From Deltaproteobacteria bacterium (GTDB lineage Bacteria > Desulfobacterota > Binatia > HRBIN30 > CADEER01), in NCBI GenBank assembly GCA_029262455.1, contig JAJCZJ010000117.1:38840-102839 (forward strand): 64,000 nucleotides of DNA, given 5' to 3'. The notes beneath the pieces are model-generated. The model was not told where the DNA came from, did not search any database, and was given only the letters and a program-made list of their open reading frames with translations. A program made the translations under genes and the position numbers. This document shows, in pieces, positions 19,837 to 29,922 of this stretch. Within the stretch, counting starts at the first letter, position 1; the number at the start of each line of letters is the position of its first letter.

Positions 19837-20457
19837 CTAATCGTAGATCACGACCGGGGTCCCGATTGGTAGTGTCCGATAGAGGTACTCGGCCTCTTCG
19901 TTGCTAACCGCCAAGCAACCGTCAGTCCAATCGATCACCGGGACGTAGGGTCTCCGACCGTAGCCGTGGATCCCGATGAAACCTCCCAAGCGAGTTGACG
20001 ACGTCGGCATTCTCTCACGTACTTCGGCAACAAAGATGTCGGCCCACTGAGAGGCCGAGATGAGCCCCTCTTCATAGCCCCGTGCAGCATCGTCAATATT
20101 CGGGTAGCTGAGGCCGAGGAAGCGGTGAAAGCGGCCCGACACATGCTTCTCCGCTACAAAGTATCGGCCAACAGGTGTGCGTTTGTCGCCCTGCACTTCC
20201 TTGTCGCCGAGCGGCTCCTTCCCAAACGCGACCTCGTAGGTACTCAGCAGTTTACCATCGTGCCAAACCTCCATGCGGTGCTTGCTCTTCCAGACTTCGA
20301 CCAAATACTCTTGTGTATCGGCCCGGGTCGGACTCAACATCACTCCGGCCAAAAGGCTGGCCACGGCACAGAAGCTGGCCATGGCACAGAAGCTGGCCAC
20401 GGCACAGACGCGAGCGCGTCCTGTCATCAGAGTCAGCACGGGTCCGGCTTGTAGCAT
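19837..20457 (-). CDS. L,D-transpeptidase (YkuD family), exported
   Basis: KRTPVGRYFVAEK; GFIGIHGYGRRPYV...DWTDGCLAVSNEEAEYLYRTL (YkuD HG..xGC motif); N-term signal peptide. Confidence 0.88.
   Translation of the reverse strand: MLQAGPVLTLMTGRARVCAVASFCAMASFCAVASLLAGVMLSPTRADTQEYLVEVWKSKHRMEVWHDGKLLSTYEVAFGKEPLGDKEVQGDKRTPVGRYFVAEKHVSGRFHRFLGLSYPNIDDAARGYEEGLISASQWADIFVAEVRERMPTSSTRLGGFIGIHGYGRRPYVPVIDWTDGCLAVSNEEAEYLYRTLPIGTPVVIYD
20347..20406 (-). repeat. 18-bp tandem repeat (x3) within the signal-peptide coding region
   Basis: + strand ...ggctggccacggcacagaa gctggccatggcacagaa gctggccacggcacaga...; encodes CAVASF-CAMASF-CAVASL. Confidence 0.8.
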
Positions 20458-20526
20458 AGGTTCTACCTCACATCACAGCCTCCGCTTCATCTTGCCTCCT
20501 CGCTAAAAAAACTGCATTGATCGGGC

Positions 20527-21708
20527 ATGAGTGAGGAGAGTGAAGATCGCGAGATCCATCCCACCGCCGACGGGGTTCGTAGCGAGATTGTCGAGACCGT
20601 CAAACGCTTCGTCGAGCGCGAGGTAGCACCCGTCGCCAGCGAACTCGAGCACCGCGACGAGTACCCGCACGAAATTGTCGCCACCATGAAGGAGCTCGGC
20701 CTCTTCGGAGCCACCATCCCGACTCACTGGGGCGGCCTCGGGCTCGACACGCGCACCTACGCAATGATCGTGGAAGAGCTCTGCGTCGGTTGGATGAGCA
20801 TCAGCGGTATCCTCAACACACACTTGCTTCTCGCCTACATCATTCGCAGATTCGGTAACGACAAACAGCGCGACACCTACCTGCCAAGAATGGCCCAAGG
20901 TGAGCTGCGCGGCGCCCTGTGCCTGAGCGAGTCGCACGCCGGTAGCGACGTACAAGCAATCCGCACAGTCGGGCGCCGCGATGGCGACGACTACCTGATC
21001 AACGGCTCGAAGATGTGGGTCACCAACGCACGCCACGGCAATCTCTATGCACTGGTCGTCAAAACAGATCTCGAAGCAGACCCGCCACACCGGGGCATGA
21101 GCCTCTTCATTGCCCCCAAGGGCCCCGGGGTCACGGTCAGCCGGGACATCGGCAAGCTCGGCTACAAAGGAGTCGACACCTGCGAAGTCGCCTTTGAAGA
21201 CTACCGCGTTCCGGTCGCCAACCTCCTCGGTGGCAGAGAGGGTCGCGGCATGCAGCAGGTTCTCAACGGCCTCGAAGTCGGCCGCGTCAATATCGCCGCA
21301 CGTGCGGTAGGAGTCGCCCGCGCCGCCTTCGAGCAGGCGATCCGCTACTCGCAAGAGCGATATACCTTTGGAAAGCCCATTTGCGAACATCAAGCCATCC
21401 AGCTCAAGCTGGCGGACATGGCAACCAAGATTGAGGCCGCACGACTCTTGGTTCAGCAGGCAGCCTCAAAGAAGGATAAAGGAGAGCGCTGCGACCTCGA
21501 AGCGGGAATGGCGAAACTCTTTGCCTCAGAGATGTGCGCCGAAGTGACGCTCGAAGCAATGCGCGTGCACGGCGGCTACGGATTTTCCACGGAGTTTCCG
21601 GTCGAGCGCTACTACCGCGACGCTCCGCTCATGATCATCGGAGAAGGCACCAACGAGATCCAGAGAACCATCATCGCCCGACAGCTGGTCAAGAAGTACG
21701 CGGTGTAG
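20527..21708 (+). CDS. Acyl-CoA dehydrogenase
   Basis: GALCLSESHAGSDVQAIRT; LINGSKMWVTNARHGNLY; VERYYRDAPLMIIGEGTNEIQRTIIARQL. Confidence 0.93.
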   Translation: MSEESEDREIHPTADGVRSEIVETVKRFVEREVAPVASELEHRDEYPHEIVATMKELGLFGATIPTHWGGLGLDTRTYAMIVEELCVGWMSISGILNTHLLLAYIIRRFGNDKQRDTYLPRMAQGELRGALCLSESHAGSDVQAIRTVGRRDGDDYLINGSKMWVTNARHGNLYALVVKTDLEADPPHRGMSLFIAPKGPGVTVSRDIGKLGYKGVDTCEVAFEDYRVPVANLLGGREGRGMQQVLNGLEVGRVNIAARAVGVARAAFEQAIRYSQERYTFGKPICEHQAIQLKLADMATKIEAARLLVQQAASKKDKGERCDLEAGMAKLFASEMCAEVTLEAMRVHGGYGFSTEFPVERYYRDAPLMIIGEGTNEIQRTIIARQLVKKYAV

Positions 21709-21773
21709 TTTAACAAGCTCGTAAGAAGCTCCGCCAAGCGCCGCGACTGCGGCGCAAGAAAGGAAACAATCGA

Positions 21774-22115
21774 ATGAGAAAAGCGACTTCGGGCCTACTC
21801 ACCTGTCTCGCGATTTTGATCGCCACATCCGCATCGGCTGACTGGAAGGCGCGCAGTATGTGGTGTGCAGCGGAGGTTGCCAACACCAAGGGCGGCGACA
21901 TCGCCCAAAACCTGCAGGACCACTCGGCAGCTCACGAACGCTACTGCAAAGCATGCGCAGGAAAGATCGGTCAATTCGAGGCGCTCCTGGTCTGTTACCA
22001 GGGCAAGGAAGAGAAGAGCGTTGCCGCGCGCAAAGAACTCGTCGAGGCAGGACGCGAGAAAGTGAACACATTCATGGAGAGCAAGGCGCCCGCATGTTGT
22101 AAGCCCAAACAATAG
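21774..22115 (+). CDS. Small Cys-rich secreted hypothetical protein
   Basis: MRKATSGLLTCLAILIATSASA signal peptide; multiple Cys in 113 aa. Confidence 0.6.
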   Translation: MRKATSGLLTCLAILIATSASADWKARSMWCAAEVANTKGGDIAQNLQDHSAAHERYCKACAGKIGQFEALLVCYQGKEEKSVAARKELVEAGREKVNTFMESKAPACCKPKQ

Positions 22116-22157
22116 CCCCTGCCGACGTTCGCGCCCCTCGCAAAGCGCAAGAGCCCG

Positions 22158-24218
22158 TTGGACTCCTATCCCAACCTCTTCAGGCCGATCACCATTGCTG
22201 CGATGCAGCTGCGGAACAGGCTCGTCATGTCGCCGATGGAGAATCTCTACGGCACGGCTGAGGGACTGCCGTCGGACCGTACCATCGCGTACTTTGCGGA
22301 ACGCGCCGAAGGTGGCGTGGGCCTGATCACAGTCGGTGCCTCGTCGATCGACCACCTCCATAAAGAAGTCCCAAACTCCCTGCATTTCGCCAGCGATGAT
22401 GTCATCGAGTCTCATCGCCGCCTGACCACTGCGGTCCACTCATTCGGTGCATGCATTCAGCCCCAACTGGTACACGCTGGGCCGGATGGACTGGGGCCAG
22501 AAATGCACCAGGTCGAAGCCCTCGGCCCGTCGGCGATTCAGTCCAACCTCACCGGAACCGCGTCACGCGCGCTCAGCGTCGATGAGTTTGCACAGATCGT
22601 CGATCAGTACCGCGCCGCTGCCGTTCGAGTCCGCGCCGCTGGCTACGACGGCATCGAGCTGCACGCCGCACACGGCTATATGTTGCTCGGCTCATTCCTG
22701 ACCCCATGGCGCAACGCCCGCCGTGACCGATACTCGGCCCGCAAGCGCGACGGTGCGGTTGCCGCGGTCGCGGAGGTCGTGCAAGCCATCAAACACGAAG
22801 TCGGCCGGGAGTTCCCGCTGACTCTCCGAATCTCGGGGTTCGAGCGCATCGCCGGCGGACGCCCTAGCTTCGACACGCAGCGCATCGCACCGCGCTTGGT
22901 CGACGCTGGCGTCGATGCTTTTCACGTCAGTGGCGGCGTGATCGACCGTTTTGTCACTCAAATGGTTAACGGCTCACACGATCCGGATGCTCTCAACGCC
23001 GCCGCCGCCCGCGCAGTCAAGAACGTCGTCGCCGTCCCGGTGATGCTGGTCGGCCGCATTCACACGCCGGAGATGGCCGAACAGCTGCTCGCCGACGAAA
23101 GCGCCGACCTGATCGTGATGGGACGGCCGATGATCGCCGACCCCGAGCTGCCCAAGAAGACGCTGTCTGGTGAACGCTCCGGGATTCGACAGTGTATTTC
23201 GTGTCAGAACTGTATCGATGCCATGGAAACCCGCTACGCCATGGACTGCGCCGTCAACGCACGCGCCGGACGGGAACTGGATATGGTTCGCGGCACCGCC
23301 GCAGCCAGCAAACGCGTCGTCGTCGTCGGCAGTGGCCCGGGCGGCCTCGAAGCGGCAAGGGTCGCAGCCGAGCGCGGACACGTCGTCACGATCTACGAAC
23401 GCAACCACTTCCTGGGCGGCGCCCTCCTGCTCGCCGCAACCGTCCATCCAGAAAACCAACCATTGCTCGACTACCTGCTGCACGAAGTCCAGCGACTCGG
23501 CGTCATGATCAAAACCGGCCAAGAAATGGACGCCGACACTCTCGAAATGCTGGCACCCGACGTCGCCATCTTGGCGACCGGTGGCAAGCTCGTGGCGCCG
23601 TCCTTTCCGGGCGACGATCGACCCCACGTACTCACCGGCGCCGAGCTGCGGAGCCTGTTGGCCGGCACCGCGAAATCGTCGACCACGAGCAAACTCCCCA
23701 CGTGGCAGAAGCTCGTGATGCCGCTCATGCGGCCGATCGGTCAACGCTTGGTGACACCCAATCGTCTGCGCGCAGCAACCCGGCGCTGGATGCCTCTCGG
23801 AGAAAACATCACCATCATCGGGGCCGATTTGGCCGCCATCGAACTCGGCGAATTTTTAGCCGAGCGTCAAAGAAAGGTTACGATCCTCGAAACCTCCGAG
23901 CAGATCGCACCGGAGGTTGGTGAGAAGCGGCGGGGCGAACACATGCAACGGCTCGATCGTGCCCGAGTCGCGATCAACACCAATGTCGACATCGCGCGGA
24001 TCAGCGAATCCGGCGTCGTACTCCGTCGCACTTCGGGCAGAGAAGCGACCATCGCAGCCGACAACGTCATCGTCGCCGGCCAGGTCGAAGCAGACACGAC
24101 TCTGTTCGACGAAATCGCAAACCGAGTCGCTCGGGTTCACGCCATCGGTGACAGCACCGGCCTAGGCCTCATCCAGAAGGCGATCCTCGAAGGCGCTGAA
24201 GCCGCGGCGCAGATCTAG
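22158..24218 (+). CDS. OYE/2,4-dienoyl-CoA reductase-type FMN/FAD/Fe-S oxidoreductase
   Basis: LFRPITIAAMQLRNRLVMSPMENLYG; GYDGIELHAAHGYMLLGSFLTPWRN; RQCISCQNCIDA (Fe-S); RVVVVGSGPGGLEAARVAAERGHVVTIYERNHFLGG (FAD). TTG start. Confidence 0.88.
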   Translation: MDSYPNLFRPITIAAMQLRNRLVMSPMENLYGTAEGLPSDRTIAYFAERAEGGVGLITVGASSIDHLHKEVPNSLHFASDDVIESHRRLTTAVHSFGACIQPQLVHAGPDGLGPEMHQVEALGPSAIQSNLTGTASRALSVDEFAQIVDQYRAAAVRVRAAGYDGIELHAAHGYMLLGSFLTPWRNARRDRYSARKRDGAVAAVAEVVQAIKHEVGREFPLTLRISGFERIAGGRPSFDTQRIAPRLVDAGVDAFHVSGGVIDRFVTQMVNGSHDPDALNAAAARAVKNVVAVPVMLVGRIHTPEMAEQLLADESADLIVMGRPMIADPELPKKTLSGERSGIRQCISCQNCIDAMETRYAMDCAVNARAGRELDMVRGTAAASKRVVVVGSGPGGLEAARVAAERGHVVTIYERNHFLGGALLLAATVHPENQPLLDYLLHEVQRLGVMIKTGQEMDADTLEMLAPDVAILATGGKLVAPSFPGDDRPHVLTGAELRSLLAGTAKSSTTSKLPTWQKLVMPLMRPIGQRLVTPNRLRAATRRWMPLGENITIIGADLAAIELGEFLAERQRKVTILETSEQIAPEVGEKRRGEHMQRLDRARVAINTNVDIARISESGVVLRRTSGREATIAADNVIVAGQVEADTTLFDEIANRVARVHAIGDSTGLGLIQKAILEGAEAAAQI

Positions 24219-26128
24219 TCGTACCAGATCGGCGACGTCCACGCGCGTTCTTGAATCACCCGCAGGAGTCCCGGGTCACGACACGATTCGAGCTCCGCCG
24301 CGCCCGGCAGCGCACACTGCAAGCCGGTCCAACGACAGCTCGGATTTTCGAGCACCCTCGCATAGTAGAAGGCACGCATCGTCGGGTCGAAGTGTGGATC
24401 GCTCCAAACACCACACAGCGCGTCGAATCCGCTCCCGACAGGGATGCAATCGTCACCGACCCCGGCTCCGTTGTCAGCGTCGCCCAGCACCGAATAGACC
24501 CGCTGATGCGCCCTACCCTGTTCGTCGATCCAACCTTTGATCACTTGCACCTGCTGCAGCGGCGTTCCGGGACGCTGTTCTCCACCGACATCGCGCAGCG
24601 CCGACAACAGGAAGGTAGGAGCCGAGCTACCAGCGCGCTCCGGGAGGACCCCACCCATCGGCACACCCTCCCGATCGGCGAGCTCGACGCCGTCGGCGCG
24701 GTCACAAAGATCGTCTCCAAAATCCCAGCCGCCGAAGAATCGAACGGCGATTCGCGGCCCACTGGTGGCGAATGCCTCACGACGCTGCAGCGCATCGAAA
24801 ATGCTCGCGCGAGTGTTCTGCTCAGCCCAAACCGCCGCTAGTCCGCCGGGATTGAAAGTTGGCCCGGCCCGGAACGTCGGTCGGCCCAGCCGATCTTCCA
24901 GCTCGTCATCCACCGCCCCTCGGTGGCCAAGGAAGCTGGACTCCGCCACCGCACCCGGCGTCCCATTGTGCGTATCGGTGCTGCCAATGAAACCTAGCCG
25001 CAATGGATTGACTCCGAGCCGTCGCTCTTCGCGCAGTCCTTCCAACAACGCGCCGCGCGCAAAGTCCAGTCGCGACACGCAACCTCCCGCCGCCACTCCG
25101 CCAGCTCCGGTCCCGTCGCCACAGTCTTCGAACGGCGGGGCACGCAACTTCTCGAAGTTGCAAAATGGGTCCTCGTCACCGAGGATGCCGGACACCCCGA
25201 CCCCGCATTCCGACTCACCCTTGTGCTGCATGATCTCGACGACCGGTTCCATCGCCGCACGTAGCTGAGCCCCTTCGACGCGCATCGCTTCTGCCCCATT
25301 TTCACCTGCGGAGAAGAACGTGTTGCCGTTGCTCTGATTCGAGTTATGCGGAATCGTCAAGACATCACATTCGCCACCCGCCTCACGACACTCGCGTTGC
25401 AGTGCCCGCCAAAGACCTTCTACTGTAGGCGCTTCGAAGTACGAGGTAGGGAACGGAACGTCCTTCGCCCCCCGGAAGATGACGTTGCGATGCTGCGCGC
25501 TGGCATTGGTGTTGGCGGTCCACTCGTACCCCACCAATGCGCTGAACTCACAACTGGGAAGATCGTCCTGCGCTGACTCCGCTGCCAGCACGACCCGATC
25601 CCAAATCGACCGGGCCGCAGACAGACAGCGCGATCCGTCTCCGCAAACCGTCTCATCGCGCTCGGGCGATGACGATACGAGAGCAACCCCGAGCAGCGTC
25701 TGGCCGACCGGGCCGTTGTCGCGAAATTGCGCACAAGTACCCGCGTCGCTCCCATCAGCTCCGTCGGACAAGCAGATATCGACCTCGCCGAGAAACTCGG
25801 CGTGTTCGGTCACCGCCGCGAAATCCAACGGCCGATCTAGCTGAATCGACTGGGTCCCATGATCGAACCGGTCGAGCGGCGGCAACATCAATGGCGCGCC
25901 TTTGGCAAAGCGGTAGGCGTCTTCCGGCCCGTTGCGAACATCGAACGCGTACGAGTCAAACGATAACGCGGTGTGAACATGCAGATCGCCGTAATACACG
26001 TTGCGCAGCTCGCTGCGATCCGCGCAGACGATGTCCGCAGATTCGGCCGCGTCATCGTCGGTACCGCAGCCGAGGCAGATCCCGCCGAGGGTCAACAATG
26101 AGCAGACGACGCGTAGCGTAGGCCCCAT
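24215..26128 (-). CDS. DUF3604 family lipoprotein/exported protein
   Basis: LLTLGGICLGCGTDD lipobox-like; NVYYGDLHVHTALSFDSYAFDVRNGPEDAYRFAKG; DFAAVTEHAEFLGE; FIGSTDTHNGTPGAV. Confidence 0.85.
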   Translation of the reverse strand: MGPTLRVVCSLLTLGGICLGCGTDDDAAESADIVCADRSELRNVYYGDLHVHTALSFDSYAFDVRNGPEDAYRFAKGAPLMLPPLDRFDHGTQSIQLDRPLDFAAVTEHAEFLGEVDICLSDGADGSDAGTCAQFRDNGPVGQTLLGVALVSSSPERDETVCGDGSRCLSAARSIWDRVVLAAESAQDDLPSCEFSALVGYEWTANTNASAQHRNVIFRGAKDVPFPTSYFEAPTVEGLWRALQRECREAGGECDVLTIPHNSNQSNGNTFFSAGENGAEAMRVEGAQLRAAMEPVVEIMQHKGESECGVGVSGILGDEDPFCNFEKLRAPPFEDCGDGTGAGGVAAGGCVSRLDFARGALLEGLREERRLGVNPLRLGFIGSTDTHNGTPGAVAESSFLGHRGAVDDELEDRLGRPTFRAGPTFNPGGLAAVWAEQNTRASIFDALQRREAFATSGPRIAVRFFGGWDFGDDLCDRADGVELADREGVPMGGVLPERAGSSAPTFLLSALRDVGGEQRPGTPLQQVQVIKGWIDEQGRAHQRVYSVLGDADNGAGVGDDCIPVGSGFDALCGVWSDPHFDPTMRAFYYARVLENPSCRWTGLQCALPGAAELESCRDPGLLRVIQERAWTSPIWYD

Positions 26129-26243
26129 GTCGAACAGAAATCACATCGTAGCCGAGGCACACAAACCGGCCCCAATGCGACATCGCCTCAGCTTCGCGCC
26201 TTGCTGGTCCTCTGCAGCGCGTGCCCTGTTGTTCAACGGGCTG

Positions 26244-27020
26244 CTAGCGACCCGGCGGCCACGGAAAGAACGTCGAGGTGCGCTCGATATAGTCGGCGTA
26301 CCCCGGCTTCTTCTTGGTCAACCCGCGCTCGAGCAGAGTTACGCCCGAAACGCGCAACAAGAACAAACTCATCACAATCGGGCCGACCGCGGACCACCAC
26401 GCACCGACCGCAAATGCGAAACAAGCCAACCCCCACCACAGGGTAGAATCGCCGAAGTAATTCGGATGGCGGGTCCAGCCCCAAAGTCCTTGATCCATCA
26501 CGGCCCCGGCATTGCCCGGATCCGCCTTGAATCGCGCCAGCTGGTAGTCGCCAATCGTCTCGAAGGCGAGACCGACCAACACCAGAAAAACACCTAGGGC
26601 GTCGAACAGACCCAACTCAGAGGCCGGCGCTCTCTGAACCGCTTGCACAGGCGCCGAGACGACCCACATCAACATCGCCTGTAACCCGAAGACGCTGTAC
26701 AGGGAAACCGCCGCGAAGCGCTCGCCGTGTCGGCGACGCATCGCCGCGTACCGGTAGTCTTCACCCTTGCCGTGATTCCGCCAATATAAGTAGGCGCCGA
26801 GTCGCAGTCCCCAGAGTGTCGTAAGAACAGCGACCAGGGTCGCACGCGTGCCGCCACCGCCGATCAGCCACGCAACCCAGGCAATGACAACAAAGCCTGG
26901 CCCCCAGGCGATGTCGACGATACTCGCGTCGCGCAAGCGCAGGCTCAGCAGCCAGAGGCAGAACATCCAGCCCAGCGTCACCAACAAGGGCACGGCGTAC
27001 GGCCAGACAGCCTGAATCAC
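26244..27020 (-). CDS. DUF1295 / steroid 5-alpha-reductase-like membrane protein
   Basis: DIAWGPGFVVIAW; MDQGLWGWTRHPNYFGDSTLWWGL; C-term LLERGLTKKKPGYADYIERTSTFFPW. Confidence 0.88.
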   Translation of the reverse strand: MIQAVWPYAVPLLVTLGWMFCLWLLSLRLRDASIVDIAWGPGFVVIAWVAWLIGGGGTRATLVAVLTTLWGLRLGAYLYWRNHGKGEDYRYAAMRRRHGERFAAVSLYSVFGLQAMLMWVVSAPVQAVQRAPASELGLFDALGVFLVLVGLAFETIGDYQLARFKADPGNAGAVMDQGLWGWTRHPNYFGDSTLWWGLACFAFAVGAWWSAVGPIVMSLFLLRVSGVTLLERGLTKKKPGYADYIERTSTFFPWPPGR

Positions 27021-27595
27021 TGTGCGGTACCCAGGAGCTTGTCTCGAAAGGCAGTGTCGATCGGCTTCTCGCCCAACCAGATACCAAAGTAGGCACTCGC
27101 AAAGTCGGCTCCCTCGATGACCACCAGAGGCTCACCGTTGAGCGCCAGCTCGGTTCCGATGCCTGGCAAATACGTCAGGCGGTAGCGATCACCGGGCTCG
27201 ACCGCTCGGTAATGACGATGCAGCGCGTCGATCCGCGGCCGCAGCTTCGCGATCTCCATCTCGTCCAAACTCCCGACCAGGAGCTCGTCGGCGGCATCGG
27301 CAAATTGCTCCCCCGAAATCGACCAAAAGTAAGACAACTCGAGACGTTTCGGTACATCTCCGACGGCACGCGACGGCACCGCACAGTCATCCAGGTAGAG
27401 GCCGGCCGAATAGCCGCGGAATACCGTGAGGTAGCGCAGCAGCGCTGTCGAACAGAGCCGCAGTTCGCCACCACTGGTCTTCGCTAGCGGTGAAAACTCC
27501 ACACCCCCGACCGACTCAGCAGAGACACTCGGCGCCACCAACAAACCTAGAATCAGGCAAGAACAACAAGTCCAACTTCGTCCCAGTCTTCGCAT
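27017..27595 (-). CDS. Chalcone isomerase-like exported protein
   Basis: Signal peptide; LCSTALLRYLTVFRGYSAGLYLDDCAVPS...LELSYFWSISGEQFADAADELL; overlaps the DUF1295 gene by 4 bp. Start uncertain. Confidence 0.75.
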   Translation of the reverse strand: MRRLGRSWTCCSCLILGLLVAPSVSAESVGGVEFSPLAKTSGGELRLCSTALLRYLTVFRGYSAGLYLDDCAVPSRAVGDVPKRLELSYFWSISGEQFADAADELLVGSLDEMEIAKLRPRIDALHRHYRAVEPGDRYRLTYLPGIGTELALNGEPLVVIEGADFASAYFGIWLGEKPIDTAFRDKLLGTAQ

Positions 27596-27756
27596 CACTG
27601 TCCATCCTGCCATCAAAAACCCCGAGGACAAGGCGGAAGAACGTCGTAATCCCAACCTCCATCTGGCAGTACGCCCCTTTTCGCGCTTTACTACGCTCAG
27701 GATCCACAAGGTAAGGCGCTCGGTGTCGCGCCTGATCGCAGATCGGAGTCGGACAA

Positions 27757-29640
27757 ATGATGAAGGGATATGCGGGGCGCACGCTCGAGGTCGACATGGC
27801 GGCGAGGACGTTTGTCTTCAAGCCACTGGACGAGGACCAAGCCCGCCTTTACATCGGCGGCAAAGGATACGGGACGCGACTCCTCTACGACCGCACCGAA
27901 GCCGGAATCGATCCGCTCGGACCGGACAACCCGCTAATCTTCGCTACTGGGCCCCTCAACGGCTCCGTCGCGCCGCAATCCAATCGATTCGCCGTCGTTT
28001 GCAAGAGCCCCCTCACCGGTGGCATCGGCAACGCCGCTTGTGGTGGCAGCTTCGCATACGGAATGAAGCGCGCCGGTATCGATGTCCTGGTCCTTCTCAA
28101 CCGCTCAAATACTCCGGTGCGACTCGAAATCGATGGCGATGCGGGCAACGTGCGCTTCATCGACGCGGCCGACCTGTGGGGCAAAGGCACCTACGAAACA
28201 CAAGAAATCTTGGGCAAGAAAAAGTACCACGCGGTCATCGGCCCGGCTGGCGAAAACCTCGTGTTGTACGCCGGAATCGTGTCCAACGAGCGCATCGCCG
28301 GCCGCACCGGAGTCGGCGCCGTCATGGGCTCCAAGAAGCTCAAAGCCATTACCGTGAGCGGCTCGCGCAAGCTCGAGATGGACGACCCCGATGCCTTCAA
28401 AGAATACACCAAGTGGGTGCGGGGGATGTTCAAGGAGCACCCAGTGCTGGGCGAAAGCCTGAAGCGATTCGGGACAGCAGGGATCGTCGGGACGACACAA
28501 GCGCGCAACATCATCCCGACCAAGAACTTCCAGCGCGGCAACTTTGACCAAGCCATGCAAGTCTCGGGCGAGTACATGGAAGACCACGAGCTGGTCGGCG
28601 TGAAGTCGTCGTGTATTCATTGTCCGGTCACCTGCGGGCGCGACGTCGAAGTCGAAGGCGTCGGCCGAGTCAAAGGACCGGAGTACGAGACCGTTGCGTT
28701 GATGGGGCCCAACCTCGAGATCGGCGATCTCAAGAAGGTCTCCAAATGGAACTACCTCGCCGACGACTTCGGCATGGACACGATCAGCCTCGGCGCGGTT
28801 TTGAGCTTCGCGATGGAGCTACACGAGCGCGGCGACCTCGATGCCGGCATTCGATTCGGCGATCCATCTGGTATCAGCGACCTCATCGGCGACATCGCAC
28901 ACCGCCGAGGTCTCGGCGACGATCTCGCCGAAGGTGTCATGCGCATGAGCCGCAAGTACGGCGGCCACGATTTCGCGATGCACGTCAAAGGTCTCGAGTT
29001 GTCGGCCTACGACCCGCGCGGATCCTACGCCCAGGGGGTCGAATACGCCACGACCAATCGCGGCGGCTGTCACGTGCAGGGCGCCAGTATGTACCTGGAA
29101 TCAGTCGGGCCACTGACCATCAATCCGCAGAACCTAAAACTCAAAGCCGACATTCCGGTCGTACAGCAGAACCTAGCCTGCGCCATCAACTCGATGGTCC
29201 TGTGTATCTTCACGACCTACGGGATGATTCCAAAGTTCGTTCACGAGATGAATCCCGACTCCTTCGCGCACAAAGCGTTGTCGTTCGCCTTGGAAAACAG
29301 CGGTTCGCTGTTCATGAAGAGCCAACAACTCAAAGGTAAGCCAATGCTGTGGTGGGAAAAGTGGCTGACCTACATCACCGGCGAACCCCTCTCCGGTGGT
29401 CACCTGCAAGAGATCGGCGGGCGCGTCTTCAACCTCGAGCGCATGTACAATCTGCGCGAAGGAGTCGGCGCCGACACCGATACCCTGCCCCCTCGCATGC
29501 TGAACGAGCCGACTTTCAAGGGCATGACGTCGGGTCACCCCCTAGGCCAGTTGCTGCCGCGCTACTACAAGAACCGCGGCTGGAGCCCGGAAGGTATCCC
29601 AACCGCCAAGACACTCGAGAAGTTGCAGGTCCACGTCTAA
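27757..29640 (+). CDS. Aldehyde ferredoxin oxidoreductase (tungsten/AOR family)
   Basis: MKGYAGRTLEVDM...YIGGKGYGTRLLYD; FATGPLNGSVAPQSNRFAVVCKSPLTGGIGNAACGG; CIHCPVTCGRDVEVEG. Confidence 0.93.
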   Translation: MMKGYAGRTLEVDMAARTFVFKPLDEDQARLYIGGKGYGTRLLYDRTEAGIDPLGPDNPLIFATGPLNGSVAPQSNRFAVVCKSPLTGGIGNAACGGSFAYGMKRAGIDVLVLLNRSNTPVRLEIDGDAGNVRFIDAADLWGKGTYETQEILGKKKYHAVIGPAGENLVLYAGIVSNERIAGRTGVGAVMGSKKLKAITVSGSRKLEMDDPDAFKEYTKWVRGMFKEHPVLGESLKRFGTAGIVGTTQARNIIPTKNFQRGNFDQAMQVSGEYMEDHELVGVKSSCIHCPVTCGRDVEVEGVGRVKGPEYETVALMGPNLEIGDLKKVSKWNYLADDFGMDTISLGAVLSFAMELHERGDLDAGIRFGDPSGISDLIGDIAHRRGLGDDLAEGVMRMSRKYGGHDFAMHVKGLELSAYDPRGSYAQGVEYATTNRGGCHVQGASMYLESVGPLTINPQNLKLKADIPVVQQNLACAINSMVLCIFTTYGMIPKFVHEMNPDSFAHKALSFALENSGSLFMKSQQLKGKPMLWWEKWLTYITGEPLSGGHLQEIGGRVFNLERMYNLREGVGADTDTLPPRMLNEPTFKGMTSGHPLGQLLPRYYKNRGWSPEGIPTAKTLEKLQVHV

Positions 29641-29658
29641 TCGACCGACGGTGCGCGA

Positions 29659-29922
29659 ATGAAGATTACAGTCGAGTTAACCTACGCCATGGGGAAAGCC
29701 CTCGGTGCGAATCGCTTCGAGGTCGAGAACGCAACGACGGTCGCCGACGTCATCGAAAAGACCAAAGCCAGATTCGGCGACAAAGCCGCCGAGTTCGAAA
29801 AGTTGACCAAGATCGCGACCGTCGCGGTCAACGGTGTCTTGATGAGCTACCGCAAAGGCAAGAAGACAAAACTAACAGACGGCGACGTCATCAGCTTCGT
29901 AAAAGCAGCGGCCGGCGGCTAA
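29659..29922 (+). CDS. MoaD/ThiS-like ubiquitin-fold sulfur-carrier protein
   Basis: 87 aa, beta-grasp-like, ends ...DGDVISFVKAAAGG (terminal Gly-Gly); directly downstream of AOR. Confidence 0.85.
   Translation: MKITVELTYAMGKALGANRFEVENATTVADVIEKTKARFGDKAAEFEKLTKIATVAVNGVLMSYRKGKKTKLTDGDVISFVKAAAGG

Noticed and set aside
22974-23744. 256-aa minus-strand ORF
   Set aside because: Antisense to the OYE/DCR flavoprotein; low-complexity composition.
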